Shown here: in pieces, positions 41,234 through 50,147 of the stretch
How the letters are laid out: every line of letters starts with the position of its first letter
How positions within the stretch are numbered: position 1 is the stretch's first letter
Assembly: GCA_963850195.1 (NCBI GenBank)
Contig: CAWKKD010000010.1
Coordinates: 1 to 64,000 of the forward strand
Direction of reading: 5' to 3'
Origin: Actinoallomurus sp963850195
Lineage (GTDB): Bacteria > Actinomycetota > Actinomycetes > Streptosporangiales > Streptosporangiaceae
DNA: 64,000 nucleotides
Position numbers and translations under genes: made by a program
The notes under the pieces: model-generated
What the model was told of the DNA's origin: nothing
The model's input: only the letters and a program-made list of their open reading frames with translations
Databases searched by the model: none

Positions 41234-41314
41234 GCGGTCCTCCTGCGTTCATGGCGGCCCGAGCCGGGGTGACGGGCCGCACCTGTCCCACGGCGCACGG
41301 GTGGAGGACCGCAT
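41231..41314 (-). promoter_or_regulatory. Leader hairpin masking ribosome site and start codon of GH15
   Basis: In the mRNA, ATGCGGTCCTCC (from 41314 to 41303) is perfectly complementary to GGAGGACCGCAT (41243 to 41232), which contains the Shine-Dalgarno and the first two bases of the start codon. The 59-nt loop contains a further 8-bp inverted repeat (GCGGCCCG/CGGGCCGC). Folding would block initiation, so a ligand, protein, ribosome or temperature effect could open it. Pairing is seen; regulation is inferred. Confidence 0.55.
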
Positions 41315-41459
41315 CGGCCGCGACAGGGCCTGATGAGAACCGGGCCCGGCGCCGTGGAAGTGTCAGTCCGGGAGTGTTGCGCTGATCACTTTTGTCCGTC
41401 AAGCGTGGAACATCCACTTTCGGTCATCCGACACGACCGATTTAGTCAGACCGCCCAGG

Positions 41460-42154
41460 TCACAGGTCCTTGACGCGCTCCGCGGTACGGCCTAGGTGCT
41501 GGCGCATAATGTCAGCAGCCTTCTCGGCATCGCGGTCCTGGATCGCCCGGACGAGCGCGCGGTGTTCCTTGGCGCCGAGGTGCCCCATTTCGGGCGCGGT
41601 CTGCTGAGCCCGGCCGAGCGACATGAGCAGCGGGCCGCGGAACGAGTGGGTCAGCATCTGGACCGCGGAGTTGTGCGCGCAGTCGGCGAGCCGGGCGTGG
41701 AACTCCGCGGAGAGGTTGATCTGGAAGTCGTTCGCGGCCAGCGCCGCGTCCTGGCGCTCGCAGATGTCGAGCAGGTCCGCGATGTCCTGCTCGTCGGCGC
41801 GCTCGCAGACCAGCGGGATCATCCCGACCTCCAGGATGAGCCGCGCCTCGGTGGCCTCGGCGGCGGTCACGGCGGAGAGCGTGAGCAGGTCGGCGATGCC
41901 CTCGCCGACGCGCTGCTTGGACGGCGTGGTGACGAAGGCCCCGCCGCGCGCGCCCACCCGGATCTGCAGGAGCCCGTTGGCCTCGAGGACGCGGAGCGCC
42001 TCGCGTACCGTCACCCGGCTCACCCCGAACCGCTCGCACAGCTCACGCTCGGGCGGAAGCCGGTCGCCGGGGTTGAGCTGCTGCTGGCGGATCAGCAGAC
42101 GGACCTGGTCGACGATGAGCTCGGAGATGCGCCGGTCGTTGTCAATGAGGGCAC
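41460..42154 (-). CDS. GntR/FadR-type regulator (FCD domain), start codon abnormal
   Basis: About 228 residues. The winged helix runs from NDRRISELIVDQVRLLIRQQ through GDRLPPERELCERFGVSRVT and VREALRVLEANGLLQIRVGA. The FCD domain (~95-225) has RLILEVGMIPLVCERA, FHARLADCAHNS and the metal-site HRALVRAIQDRDAEKA. No ATG, GTG or TTG lies in frame upstream of the helix-turn-helix. A GTG at 42152-42154 would join the frame (as MPSLDNDRR) if one base were added near 42142. Otherwise initiation at ATT (42144-42146) or a damaged gene must be assumed. Divergent from the S45 acylase; it could control that gene or GH15. Confidence 0.75.
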
Positions 42155-42200
42155 GAGGCGGGTGGTCTACTCTGCGTCCAGGTTTGTCAGATTCGAGGTA

Positions 42201-44693
42201 ATGAGGCGTCTGATGCCGAAGTTCGCGCCGCTCGCCCGGCTGCCGAGACCCGCACGCTGGACGGTCCGGATCCTGAGCGCCCTGCTGGTCCTCTCACTGA
42301 TCCTGGCGCTTTACGTGAACTGGACGATCCACCGTTCTTACCCCCAGGTCAGCGGCCGGATCGTGGTGAAGGGTCTGAGTAAGGACGTCACCGTCTACCG
42401 CGACAAGTGGGGCGTCCCGCAGATCTACGCCGACGACGCCGACGACCTCATGCGCGCGCAGGGGTACGTGCACGCGCAGGACCGGTTCTGGGAGATGGAC
42501 TTCCGCCGGCACGTCACGGCCGGACGCCTGTCGGAGCTGTTCGGCTCGAGCACCGTCGACACCGACAAGGTCGTACGGACGATGGGGTGGCGCAAGGTCG
42601 CCGAGCAGGAGTTCGCCCTGCTCCGGCCGGACACCAAGCGCTACCTGGAGGCGTACGCGCAGGGCGTCAACGACTGGCTGGCCCAGCACCGGAACACCTC
42701 GACGCAGAGCCTGGAGTACGCGGTGCTCGGCCTGCAGACCTCCGGCTACAAGCCGGAGCCGTGGACGCCGATCGACTCCATCGCCTGGCTCAAGGCGATG
42801 GCCTGGGACCTGCGCTCCAACCTGGAGGAGGAACTCGGTCGCGCCCTGGCCGCGACCAAGGTGTCCACCGAGCGCGCCGACCAGCTCTACCCGGACTACC
42901 CCTACGACCGCAATCCGGTGATCATCCCGAGTGCGAAGACCGGCCACGACGGTTCCGGCAAGGCACCGCGCGCCCGCGCGGTGCCCCCGGCGCTGGCACG
43001 GGTCTCGGCCGCGATCGAGGCGATGCCGGCGATGATGGGCAACGGCGGTCCGGGCATCGGGTCCAACTCCTGGGTGGTCGCGGGCAGCCGCACCACCACC
43101 GGCAAGCCGCTGCTCGCCAACGACCCGCACCTCGCGCCGCACATGCCCTCGCTCTGGTACCAGGCCGGGCTGCACTGCCGCCAGGTCGGCGCGGCCTGCC
43201 CGTTCGACGTCAGCGGGTTCACCTTCTCCGGCGTTCCCGGCGTCGTGATCGGGCACAACGACCGCGTCGCCTGGGGCTTCACCAACCTGGGCCCCGACGT
43301 CACCGACCTGTACCTCGAGAAGGTCACCGGCGGCACGTACGAGTACGAGGGGAAGCAGGAGCCGCTGCGCACCACGACCGAGCAGATCAAGGTGGCCGGC
43401 GGGAAGCCGGTCACGCTCACGATCCGCTCGACGCGGCACGGCCCGCTGCTGTCCGACGCGATGGACGACGTGCGTACGGCCGGCAAGGGCATGGCGGTCG
43501 CGCTGCGCTGGACCGCACTCGACCCCGGCCGTACCGCCGACTCGATCGTGATGTTGAACATGGCCCATGACTGGCAGGACTTCCGTACGGCCGCGCGGTC
43601 CTTCGAGGTGCCGGCGCAGAACCTCATCTACGCCGACGTGGACGGCAACATCGGGTACCAGTCGCCGGGCCGCATCCCCGTACGGGCCGGGGGGGACGGG
43701 CGCTGGCCGGCCGAGGGCTGGACCGGCAAGGACGAGTGGACGGGCTACCTGCCGTTCGAGAGCCTGCCCAGCGTCTACAACCCGCCGCAGGGCTACATCG
43801 TCACCGCCAACAACCCCGTCACCGGGCCGGACTACCGGCCGCAGCTGACCAAGGACTGGACGTACGGCTACCGCGCCGCGCGGATCCAGGACCTCATCAC
43901 GCACACCCCGAAGATCGACGCCGCCGCCATGGGGCGGATCCAGATGGACGACCGCAACGGGTTCGCGCCGACGCTGGTGCCGCAGCTGCTGCGCGTCGGG
44001 TCCGGGCCGGCGGTGTCGCTGCTGAAGGGCTGGGACTTCACCCAGGACGCCGACTCCGCGCCCGCGGCCTTCTACAACGCGGTCTACCGGCACCTGCTGC
44101 TGCGGACCTTCAACGACGAGCTGCCCGACGGCGCGCGCCCCGACGCGGGCGACCGGTGGTTCGAGGTCGTACGGAACCTCCTCGACAAGCCCGACGACCC
44201 GTACTGGGACGACGTGCACACGACCGGCACCAAGGAGACCCGCGACGACATCCTGCGCCTGGCGATCAAGGACGCCGACCGCGAGCTGCGGGACAAGCTC
44301 GGCGGCGACCCCTCCAAATGGAAGTGGGGCGACCTGCACACGCTCGAGCTGACCAACGAGACCTTCGGCACCTCGGGCATCGGGCCGATCGAGTGGCTGT
44401 TCAACCGCGGGCCGCTGAAGGTGGCCGGTGGCGACTCGATCGTGGACGCGACCGGCTGGGACGCGCAGGAGGGCTACGCGGTCAGCTGGGTGCCCTCGAT
44501 GCGCATGGTCGTCGACCTGGCCGACCTCGACCGGTCGCGATGGGTCAACCTCACCGGCGCGTCCGGGCACGCGTTCTCCGACCATTACTGGGACCAGGCG
44601 GCGCTGTGGGCACGCGGTGCCACCACGCCCATGCGGGCCCGTCCGGACACGATCAGGTGGGAGGCGAAGGACACGCTGACGCTGACGCCGTGA
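42201..44693 (+). CDS. S45 penicillin acylase-family amidohydrolase, membrane-anchored
   Basis: 830 residues. N-terminal transmembrane anchor (WTVRILSALLVLSLILALYV, ~20-39), alpha part with VYRDKWGVPQIYADDADDLM and GYVHAQDRFWEMDFRRH, spacer (~250-287), then the autocatalytic cut before Ser288 in GSNSWVVAG. The beta part includes NDPHLAPHMPSLWY, GHNDRVAWGFTN and VTANNPV. The Ntn nucleophile is intact. Family members hydrolyse penicillin side chains or acyl-homoserine lactones; the natural substrate here is unknown. ATG with GAGG 5 nt upstream. Followed by a hairpin. Confidence 0.93.
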   Translation: MRRLMPKFAPLARLPRPARWTVRILSALLVLSLILALYVNWTIHRSYPQVSGRIVVKGLSKDVTVYRDKWGVPQIYADDADDLMRAQGYVHAQDRFWEMDFRRHVTAGRLSELFGSSTVDTDKVVRTMGWRKVAEQEFALLRPDTKRYLEAYAQGVNDWLAQHRNTSTQSLEYAVLGLQTSGYKPEPWTPIDSIAWLKAMAWDLRSNLEEELGRALAATKVSTERADQLYPDYPYDRNPVIIPSAKTGHDGSGKAPRARAVPPALARVSAAIEAMPAMMGNGGPGIGSNSWVVAGSRTTTGKPLLANDPHLAPHMPSLWYQAGLHCRQVGAACPFDVSGFTFSGVPGVVIGHNDRVAWGFTNLGPDVTDLYLEKVTGGTYEYEGKQEPLRTTTEQIKVAGGKPVTLTIRSTRHGPLLSDAMDDVRTAGKGMAVALRWTALDPGRTADSIVMLNMAHDWQDFRTAARSFEVPAQNLIYADVDGNIGYQSPGRIPVRAGGDGRWPAEGWTGKDEWTGYLPFESLPSVYNPPQGYIVTANNPVTGPDYRPQLTKDWTYGYRAARIQDLITHTPKIDAAAMGRIQMDDRNGFAPTLVPQLLRVGSGPAVSLLKGWDFTQDADSAPAAFYNAVYRHLLLRTFNDELPDGARPDAGDRWFEVVRNLLDKPDDPYWDDVHTTGTKETRDDILRLAIKDADRELRDKLGGDPSKWKWGDLHTLELTNETFGTSGIGPIEWLFNRGPLKVAGGDSIVDATGWDAQEGYAVSWVPSMRMVVDLADLDRSRWVNLTGASGHAFSDHYWDQAALWARGATTPMRARPDTIRWEAKDTLTLTP

Positions 44694-44695
44694 GC

Positions 44696-44719
44696 GCGGG
44701 CCCGCCCCAGCGGGCCCGC
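44696..44719 (+). terminator. Hairpin terminator after the S45 acylase gene
   Basis: GCGGGCCCGC (44696-44705) and its identical self-complementary copy (44710-44719) flank CCCA, 3 nt after the stop codon. Confidence 0.65.
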
Positions 44720-44825
44720 CACGTGTCCCTTACCACCGGTGACCGAACGAGCGCGTTCCGAAGAACCGGACGCTATCCTGCCCCTGGGGGAATGACTCTT
44801 GGGGCGGGGGTGCGTCATCGGTCAG

Positions 44826-45872
44826 ATGGGGGACTCGAAACCGGCGCGGTGGCTGCGGTGGTTACCGTTCGCCGCGATGGGCGTGGTCGGCCTGGTCGAC
44901 ATTCTGGTCGGGCAGGACGTCAGGTTCCGGCCGCTTCTCGCGCTCGGGCCGGCGTTCGCGAGCCTGTGGTGCGGCATGCGGCGCACGGCGCTGATCGGCA
45001 TGGTCGCGCTCGGGCTGTGCGTGCTGCTCAGCTTCTACGACCACGCGCTGGGCCGCCGCCAGAACACTCTGATGCTCGCCACGACCGTGGGCGTCACCCT
45101 GGCGGCCGTCTTCGCCAGCGCCGGCCGGCAAAAGCGCGAGCGCCTGCTCAACGAGGTACGTTCGGTGGCCGAGGTCGCCCAGCGGGTCCTGCTGCGCCCG
45201 GTGCCGCGCCTCGTCGGGCCGGTGCACGCCGCCGTCAGCTACACCTCCGCCACCGCCGAGGCACGCATCGGCGGTGACCTGTACGAGGTCGCCTGGACCC
45301 GCTCCGGGGTCCGCGTCATCGTCGGCGACGTCCAGGGCAAGGGGCTCGAGGCGGTCGAGACGGCCGCGGCCGTCCTCGGGGCGTTCCGCGAGGCCGCCTA
45401 CGACGAGCACGACCTCACCGGCGTCGTCGGCCGGATCGAGGCCGCGCTGAGCCGCAGGCTTTCGGGGGAGAAGTTCGTCACCGCCGTGCTCGCGGAGTTC
45501 CGCGAGGACGACACGGTGACGCTGCTCAACTGCGGTCACCCGTCGCCGTTCGTGCTCGGCACCGCGGGCCAGGGCTTCTTCGCCGAGCCCGACGACGTCG
45601 CGCCGCCGCTCGGCCTCACCGAACTCGTCCACGCGCCGCCGCGGCCCTACACCGTGAAGTTCGCGGCCGGCGACCAGATGCTCCTCTACACCGACGGCGT
45701 GATCGAGGCCCGCGACGGCGAGGGACGCTTCTACCCCCTCGCCGAGCGGACCGGCCTGCTCGGTGAGGTGGACCCGGAGAAGGCCCTGGAGGCGCTCCGC
45801 GCCGACGTGCTGCGCCACGTCGGCGGGCCCATCGCCGACGACGCCGCCATGCTCCTGATCCGCCGCCGATAA
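44826..45872 (+). CDS. Membrane PP2C-type (SpoIIE/RsbU-like) serine phosphatase
   Basis: 348 residues. About four N-terminal transmembrane helices (10-110) are followed by a short coiled linker (QKRERLLNEVRSVAEVAQRV) and a PPM phosphatase domain (~135-348). Metal-binding Asp are in EARIGGDLYEV, VIVGDVQGKGLEAV, LYTDGVIEARDGEGRFY and the final ADDAAMLL. Such proteins dephosphorylate anti-sigma-factor antagonists in the partner-switching stress response. No antagonist or anti-sigma gene is adjacent. Start chosen at ATG 44826; a TTG at 44799 would add nine residues. Confidence 0.9.
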   Translation: MGDSKPARWLRWLPFAAMGVVGLVDILVGQDVRFRPLLALGPAFASLWCGMRRTALIGMVALGLCVLLSFYDHALGRRQNTLMLATTVGVTLAAVFASAGRQKRERLLNEVRSVAEVAQRVLLRPVPRLVGPVHAAVSYTSATAEARIGGDLYEVAWTRSGVRVIVGDVQGKGLEAVETAAAVLGAFREAAYDEHDLTGVVGRIEAALSRRLSGEKFVTAVLAEFREDDTVTLLNCGHPSPFVLGTAGQGFFAEPDDVAPPLGLTELVHAPPRPYTVKFAAGDQMLLYTDGVIEARDGEGRFYPLAERTGLLGEVDPEKALEALRADVLRHVGGPIADDAAMLLIRRR

Positions 45873-45874
45873 GA

Positions 45875-45932
45875 GCCCGCGCGGATAGGACTGCGCTACT
45901 GCGCGACGCGCGCCCTACCCGCGCGGACTCTC
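45875..45932. terminator. Probable bidirectional hairpin
   Basis: GAGCCCGCGCGG just after the phosphatase stop pairs with CCGCGCGGACTC near 45921-45932 (one G-T pair) around a long loop, between convergent genes. Confidence 0.5.
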
Positions 45933-45941
45933 AGCCGCCGG

Positions 45942-46850
45942 TCACGGCCCCTGGACGACGTTCTGCAGGGGCCGGCCCTCGGCGAACCTCCGTAGCTGCT
46001 CGGCGACCAGGCGCTCGGCGCGCGGACCGAAGGTCTCCGAGCCGCCCGCGACGTGCGGGGTCAGCAGCACGTTGGGCACGCTCCACAGTGGATGGCCGGC
46101 CGGCATTGGCTCGGGGTCGACGACGTCGAGCGCCGCGTGCAGCCGGCCCGAAGCGGTCTCCTCGAGAAGCGCCCCGGTGTCGACGGCGTTGCCCCGGCCG
46201 ACGTTGACCACCAGCGCGCCGTCCGGCAGCGCGGCGAGCTGCTCGGCCCCGAACAAGCCGGTGGTCTCCGCGGTCCGCGGCAGGACGAGCACGACGATGT
46301 CCACGTCCGGCAGCAGGCCGAGAAGATCCTCGACGCCGTGTACGCCCGGCCGCGCCCGCCGCGCGAGGCGCACCACATCGACCTCGAACGCGCGCAGGCG
46401 CTCCTCGATCGCCGCCCCGATCGACCCGTGGCCGACCAGCAGGACGCGCGACCCGGCGAGCGAGCGAGTGAAGTGCGGCTCCCAGCGCCGCTCGTCCTGG
46501 CGGCGCACCCAGTGAGGCAGCTCGCGGCGCGAGGCGAGGATCAGCCCGAGCGCGTGCTCGGCGACGCTCGCGTCGTGCAGCCCGCGCCCGTTGCACAGGG
46601 TGACGCCGCCGGGCAGCGCCGGCAGGACCTTCTCGAACCCGGCGCTGAGGATCTGCACGACCTCCAGCGCGGGCATCCGCGCCAGCAGCTTTAGGGCCGC
46701 CGCGTCCTTGGCGTAGGGCAGCACGAAGAACCGCACCGCGGACAGGTCCGGGGGAGGGGCGCCGGCGCCGTCGTAGACGCCGACCGTCAGGTCACCGACC
46801 CGGCCGGCGACGTGCGGCCAGGGGACCAGGGCCTCCGGCGCCGCGCTCAC
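45942..46850 (-). CDS. D-isomer specific 2-hydroxyacid dehydrogenase
   Basis: 302 residues. Rossmann motif VLLVGHGSIGAAIEERL, catalytic Arg in VNVGRGNAVD, Glu in DPEPMPAGHPLW, and His in LLTPHVAGG. It reduces or oxidises a 2-keto/2-hydroxy acid with NAD(P)H. Lies 52 nt downstream of the aldo/keto reductase on the same strand, so the two probably share an operon and may act on related carbonyl compounds. Confidence 0.92.
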   Translation of the reverse strand: MSAAPEALVPWPHVAGRVGDLTVGVYDGAGAPPPDLSAVRFFVLPYAKDAAALKLLARMPALEVVQILSAGFEKVLPALPGGVTLCNGRGLHDASVAEHALGLILASRRELPHWVRRQDERRWEPHFTRSLAGSRVLLVGHGSIGAAIEERLRAFEVDVVRLARRARPGVHGVEDLLGLLPDVDIVVLVLPRTAETTGLFGAEQLAALPDGALVVNVGRGNAVDTGALLEETASGRLHAALDVVDPEPMPAGHPLWSVPNVLLTPHVAGGSETFGPRAERLVAEQLRRFAEGRPLQNVVQGP

Positions 46851-46902
46851 GTGCCCGCCGCCGTACGGCCGCCGCGCGCGACGTCCACCGCAGCCACCCG
46901 TC

Positions 46903-47868
46903 TCACACCACCTGGGTGCCGCGGGGGACGATCGCGTCCAGGGCCGCGAGGTCCGCGGCGGTCGGCTCCCAGAGACCGGCCGCGGCGTTGGCGTGCACCT
47001 GCTCGGGCTTGGTCGCCCCGGCGATCACCGAGGAGACCGCGGGCTGGGCGGCGAGCCCGGAGATGGCCACGTCGAGCAGGCTCAGGCCGCGCTCCTGCGC
47101 GTACGCCGTCAGCGCGTCCACCACGTCGAACCTGCTCTCGGTGAGCCGGTCGCCGATGTTCCACACCCGGTAGCGGCTGTCTTCGGGCATCTCGGTGCCA
47201 CGACGGTACTTGCCGCTCAGCAGGCCGCTCTCGAGCGGGAAGTAGGGCAGCACCCCGACGCCGAAGCGCTGCGCCGCGGGCAGCAGCTCGGTCTCCACGC
47301 CGCGGCTGAGCAGGCTGTAGCCGTTCTGCGCGCTGATGAACGGCGCCAGCCCGCGGGTGCGGGAGATCCAGTGCGCGTCGGTGAGCTGCCAGGCGGCGAA
47401 GTTCGACGAGCCGATGTAGCGGACCTTGCCCTCGCGTACCAGCTCGGTGAGGGCCTCGAGGGTCTCCTCCATCGGCGTACCGGGGTCCGGGAAGTGCAGC
47501 TGGTACAGGTCGATGTGGTCGGTGCGCAGGCGGCTCAGCGAGCGTTCGACGGCACGCCGGACGTAGCGGCGTGAGCCTCGGGCGCCCCAGTCGGGGCCGT
47601 TGGCGCCCTTCAGGTCGTTGCCGAACTTGGTCGCGAGCACGAACTCCTCGCGCCGTCCCTGCAACGCCTCGCCCAGCAGCTCCTCGGAGTCCCCGTAGGA
47701 GTCGGCGGTGTCGATGAGGGTGACGCCGGCGTCCTGCGCCGCGTCGATCACCTTGCGGGTCCCCTCGAGGTCGACACGGCCGCGATTGCCGAAGTTGTTC
47801 GCGCCGAGCCCGACGACGGAGACGGTCAGTCCGGAGTCGCCCAGACGGCGATATCTCATGTCAGCCAC
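46903..47868 (-). CDS. Aldo/keto reductase
   Basis: 321 residues. AKR barrel with the tetrad: Asp and Tyr in LIDTADSYGDSEELLGEAL, Lys in LATKFG, His in DLYQLHFPD. C-terminal VSSVIAGATKPEQVHANA is the NADPH-binding signature. Substrate unknown. First gene of the pair with the 2-hydroxyacid dehydrogenase, divergent from the CHAP protein gene across 120 bp. Confidence 0.93.
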   Translation of the reverse strand: MADMRYRRLGDSGLTVSVVGLGANNFGNRGRVDLEGTRKVIDAAQDAGVTLIDTADSYGDSEELLGEALQGRREEFVLATKFGNDLKGANGPDWGARGSRRYVRRAVERSLSRLRTDHIDLYQLHFPDPGTPMEETLEALTELVREGKVRYIGSSNFAAWQLTDAHWISRTRGLAPFISAQNGYSLLSRGVETELLPAAQRFGVGVLPYFPLESGLLSGKYRRGTEMPEDSRYRVWNIGDRLTESRFDVVDALTAYAQERGLSLLDVAISGLAAQPAVSSVIAGATKPEQVHANAAAGLWEPTAADLAALDAIVPRGTQVV

Positions 47869-47989
47869 CTAGGGGAAAGGTCGGGGCCGCGGCCGGATAT
47901 TCCACCGCGGCGAGGGTTTCCCGGTTGGCCAACCCGCCGCCGGAGGGGCGTCATTAAGGGACTTTCCCCGTCGAGGTTGAGGAAACCGG

Positions 47990-48862
47990 ATGAGATCGAT
48001 GTGGCTGAGTCGAGCCTGCACGGCGTTCGTGATCGTGGTGACCGGCATGACCGGCGCGCTGGCCGGCGGAGGGTACGCGGGCGCCGCGACGACCGCGTCG
48101 GCCTCGCGTACGGACCGGGCCGCCGGTCCCGTACCGGGCCACGTCGCCACCGGCCGGCCGGACGTCGCCGCGGCCGGCACGCCGCGCCTGCACCCGGCCG
48201 CCGCGCTGACCGGTTCGGGCACGGTGAGCTGCCCCGGAGGCTGCGCCGTCAACGCGCGCTCCGGCCCGAGCACCGGGTACGGCGTGGTCGTGTCGCTCGG
48301 CGACGGCACACCGGTGACCGTCTACTGCACCGCCCGCGGCGAGTGGGAGAGCGGCCAGTGGGGCGCCACGAACCTGTGGGACAACATCGGCGGCAACCAG
48401 TACGTCTCCGACTCCCTCGTCGACACCGGCGGCAACGACCCGACGGCCGGCGACTGCGGCGTCTCGTCCGGCAGCGGCATCAACCCCTTCGCCTATCCGT
48501 GGGGCAACGTCGGCGCCGGGAACTGGGTCGACGACGGCCACGGCTACTACGAGGGCGAGTGCGTCTCGTACGCCGCCTGGGCGGTCCGCGCGGAGTCCCA
48601 CTCGGTGTCCCCGGACTTCCTCGGCAACGCCGACCAGTGGAACTCCCACGGCGTACCGTCCGGCGGCGCCCGCGCCGGTGACGTGGCGATGTGGGACGAC
48701 AACGTGAGCGGCGCCGGTTCCGTCGGCCACGTCGCGTTCGTGACCGCGGTGTTCACGGACGGCACCGTCCAGGTCAGCGAGTACAACTGGTACAACGCGC
48801 ACGGCTACGACAGCCGCCGCATCGGCGCCGGTGAGGTCAGCCGCTACCTGCACTTCTTCTGA
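47990..48862 (+). CDS. Secreted CHAP-domain peptidoglycan hydrolase with SH3-like domain
   Basis: 290 residues. Signal peptide 1-33 (FVIVVTGMTGALAGGGYAGA). An SH3b-like domain (~70-135, CAVNARSGPSTGYGVVVSLG) is followed by a CHAP domain (~160-290) with catalytic Cys191 in YEGECVSYAAW and His247 in SVGHVAFV. It should act as a cell-wall amidase or endopeptidase; roles in growth, sporulation or killing other cells cannot be separated. Confidence 0.9.
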   Translation: MRSMWLSRACTAFVIVVTGMTGALAGGGYAGAATTASASRTDRAAGPVPGHVATGRPDVAAAGTPRLHPAAALTGSGTVSCPGGCAVNARSGPSTGYGVVVSLGDGTPVTVYCTARGEWESGQWGATNLWDNIGGNQYVSDSLVDTGGNDPTAGDCGVSSGSGINPFAYPWGNVGAGNWVDDGHGYYEGECVSYAAWAVRAESHSVSPDFLGNADQWNSHGVPSGGARAGDVAMWDDNVSGAGSVGHVAFVTAVFTDGTVQVSEYNWYNAHGYDSRRIGAGEVSRYLHFF

Positions 48863-48869
48863 CGCGTAC

Positions 48870-48898
48870 GAGCCGGGCACCCGCGGGGTGCCCGGCTC
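48870..48898. terminator. Bidirectional hairpin terminator
   Basis: GAGCCGGGCACCC (48870-48882) pairs perfectly with GGGTGCCCGGCTC (48886-48898), loop GCG. The right arm overlaps the stop codon of the convergent XRE gene. Confidence 0.88.
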
Positions 48899-49583
48899 AC
48901 GCGATGACCTGCACGATGCAGTACAGCGGGTCGCCGTCCGTGGCCGGGAAGTACGGGCGGCCGGCGTCATCGGTCATCTTGAAGTAGGCCACGCTCGTGC
49001 CGTACCAGGCCGGCGTGCGCAGCAGTACCGAGATCACGACGTCCTCGCCGGGTGCCGCGTCCGGCACCGGCACGCGCTTCGGCGACGCGAGCCAGCCCGG
49101 TACGCCGGGGTTGCCCTGTCGGGTGAGCCATCGGTGGGTCCACGGCACCGGGCCGCCGTTGCGCACCGTCCAGGTCTTCTCGAAGTCCACGCGCGCCGCC
49201 GCGGGCATGCCGTCGGGCACGGTCTCGGTCACGAGCAGGCACAGGTCCCGCGCGTCGAAGTCGGCCGGGACACAGCCGCCGTCGCGCACCGGCGCGCGTG
49301 ATTCGCCGGGATCGCGGGCGCTCTGCAGCGTACGCAGCCGGTCCTCGCGCGTCGCCTCGTCCAGCACGATGAACTGCTCGACCAGCGCGTCCCCGGCGCC
49401 GAACGCCTCGTCGTACCACCGTACGAGGGCCAGGCTCGGCCGGGTGAGACCACGCTCGGCGCGCGACAGATGCCCCTTGCTCCAGCCGGACCGCTCCGCC
49501 GCTGACGCGAGTGAGACGCCGGACGACGCGCGCAGTTCACGCATGAGGCGTCCGACGATCGTCCTCATCTGTCCCGGTCGCAT
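48897..49583 (-). CDS. XRE-family regulator with C-terminal NBR1-like Ig domain
   Basis: 228 residues, ATG with GAGGTGG upstream. XRE helix-turn-helix at ~12-65: LMRELRASSGVSLASAAERS, then GWSKGHLSRAERGLTRPSLAL. The C-terminal half (~120-228) resembles the Ig-like domain named after eukaryotic NBR1: FEKTWTVRNGGPVPWTHRWL, PGEDVVISVLLRTPAWYGTS and YFKMTDDAGRPYFP. This bacterial fusion occurs in actinomycetes. It may couple transcription to a protein ligand, but no target is evident. Shares a terminator with the CHAP gene. Confidence 0.85.
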   Translation of the reverse strand: MRPGQMRTIVGRLMRELRASSGVSLASAAERSGWSKGHLSRAERGLTRPSLALVRWYDEAFGAGDALVEQFIVLDEATREDRLRTLQSARDPGESRAPVRDGGCVPADFDARDLCLLVTETVPDGMPAAARVDFEKTWTVRNGGPVPWTHRWLTRQGNPGVPGWLASPKRVPVPDAAPGEDVVISVLLRTPAWYGTSVAYFKMTDDAGRPYFPATDGDPLYCIVQVIA

Positions 49584-49833
49584 CGTGTCCACCTCGGCCC
49601 GGCTTGCTCGCGATCCGGCGTAAAGAGTGACACAGCCGGACTGAGCGGACTTCGTGGATCGCGCGCGTGGGTGGGTGACGTGCGCGAATCGGGGTTGCAT
49701 GCGGCATCCGACGGCGGACGACCGGGATGAGTGCCGTGTCGCTCCCGTTGCCCGTGTGGCCAATGGTGATGTCGCCTTCAGGCAAGAGCGGTCGACCTGC
49801 GCGGCTACTCCTCACGGCGAGCAAAGAGGCCAC

Positions 49834-49861
49834 TACTAAGAGTAGTGCGCTACTGAAAGTA
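49834..49861. promoter_or_regulatory. Tandem TACTNNNAGTA operators
   Basis: TACTAAGAGTA (49834-49844, within ACTACTAAGAGTAGT) and TACTGAAAGTA (49851-49861) are two palindromes spaced 17 bp, AT-rich in GC-rich DNA. They lie in the 564-bp gap (49584-50147) before the MFS gene. The rest of this gap shows no supported gene, though several low-quality open frames cross it. Confidence 0.55.
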
Positions 49862-50147
49862 ATCACTGCTGGTCACGGCGGTAAGGGAAGCCTCATTGTC
49901 CCGTTCGCCACGCCAGTCGACCACTCGACAGGGGAGCGGAAATGTCGGGCACGAAAGTCATCGGTCCCGCCTCGGAGGCGCGCTCGGCGTCTCCGGCGGA
50001 GCGATATCGTCCACGCCGGCGCGCGCCGGTCGGCCGGCCACCCGCCGGCACGTTATGGGCCGGCCCGCGCCGGCGGAACCGTCGTACGGGCGTCCGCGCG
50101 GGATCCGGGGCCGTACGGTCGCCGGCCGGGCCACCGGGGGGCATCGC

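Noticed and set aside
42294..44585. Minus-strand 763-codon frame opposite the S45 acylase
   Set aside because: Antisense shadow with Val/Arg/Gly/Asp bias and no start signal or domain.
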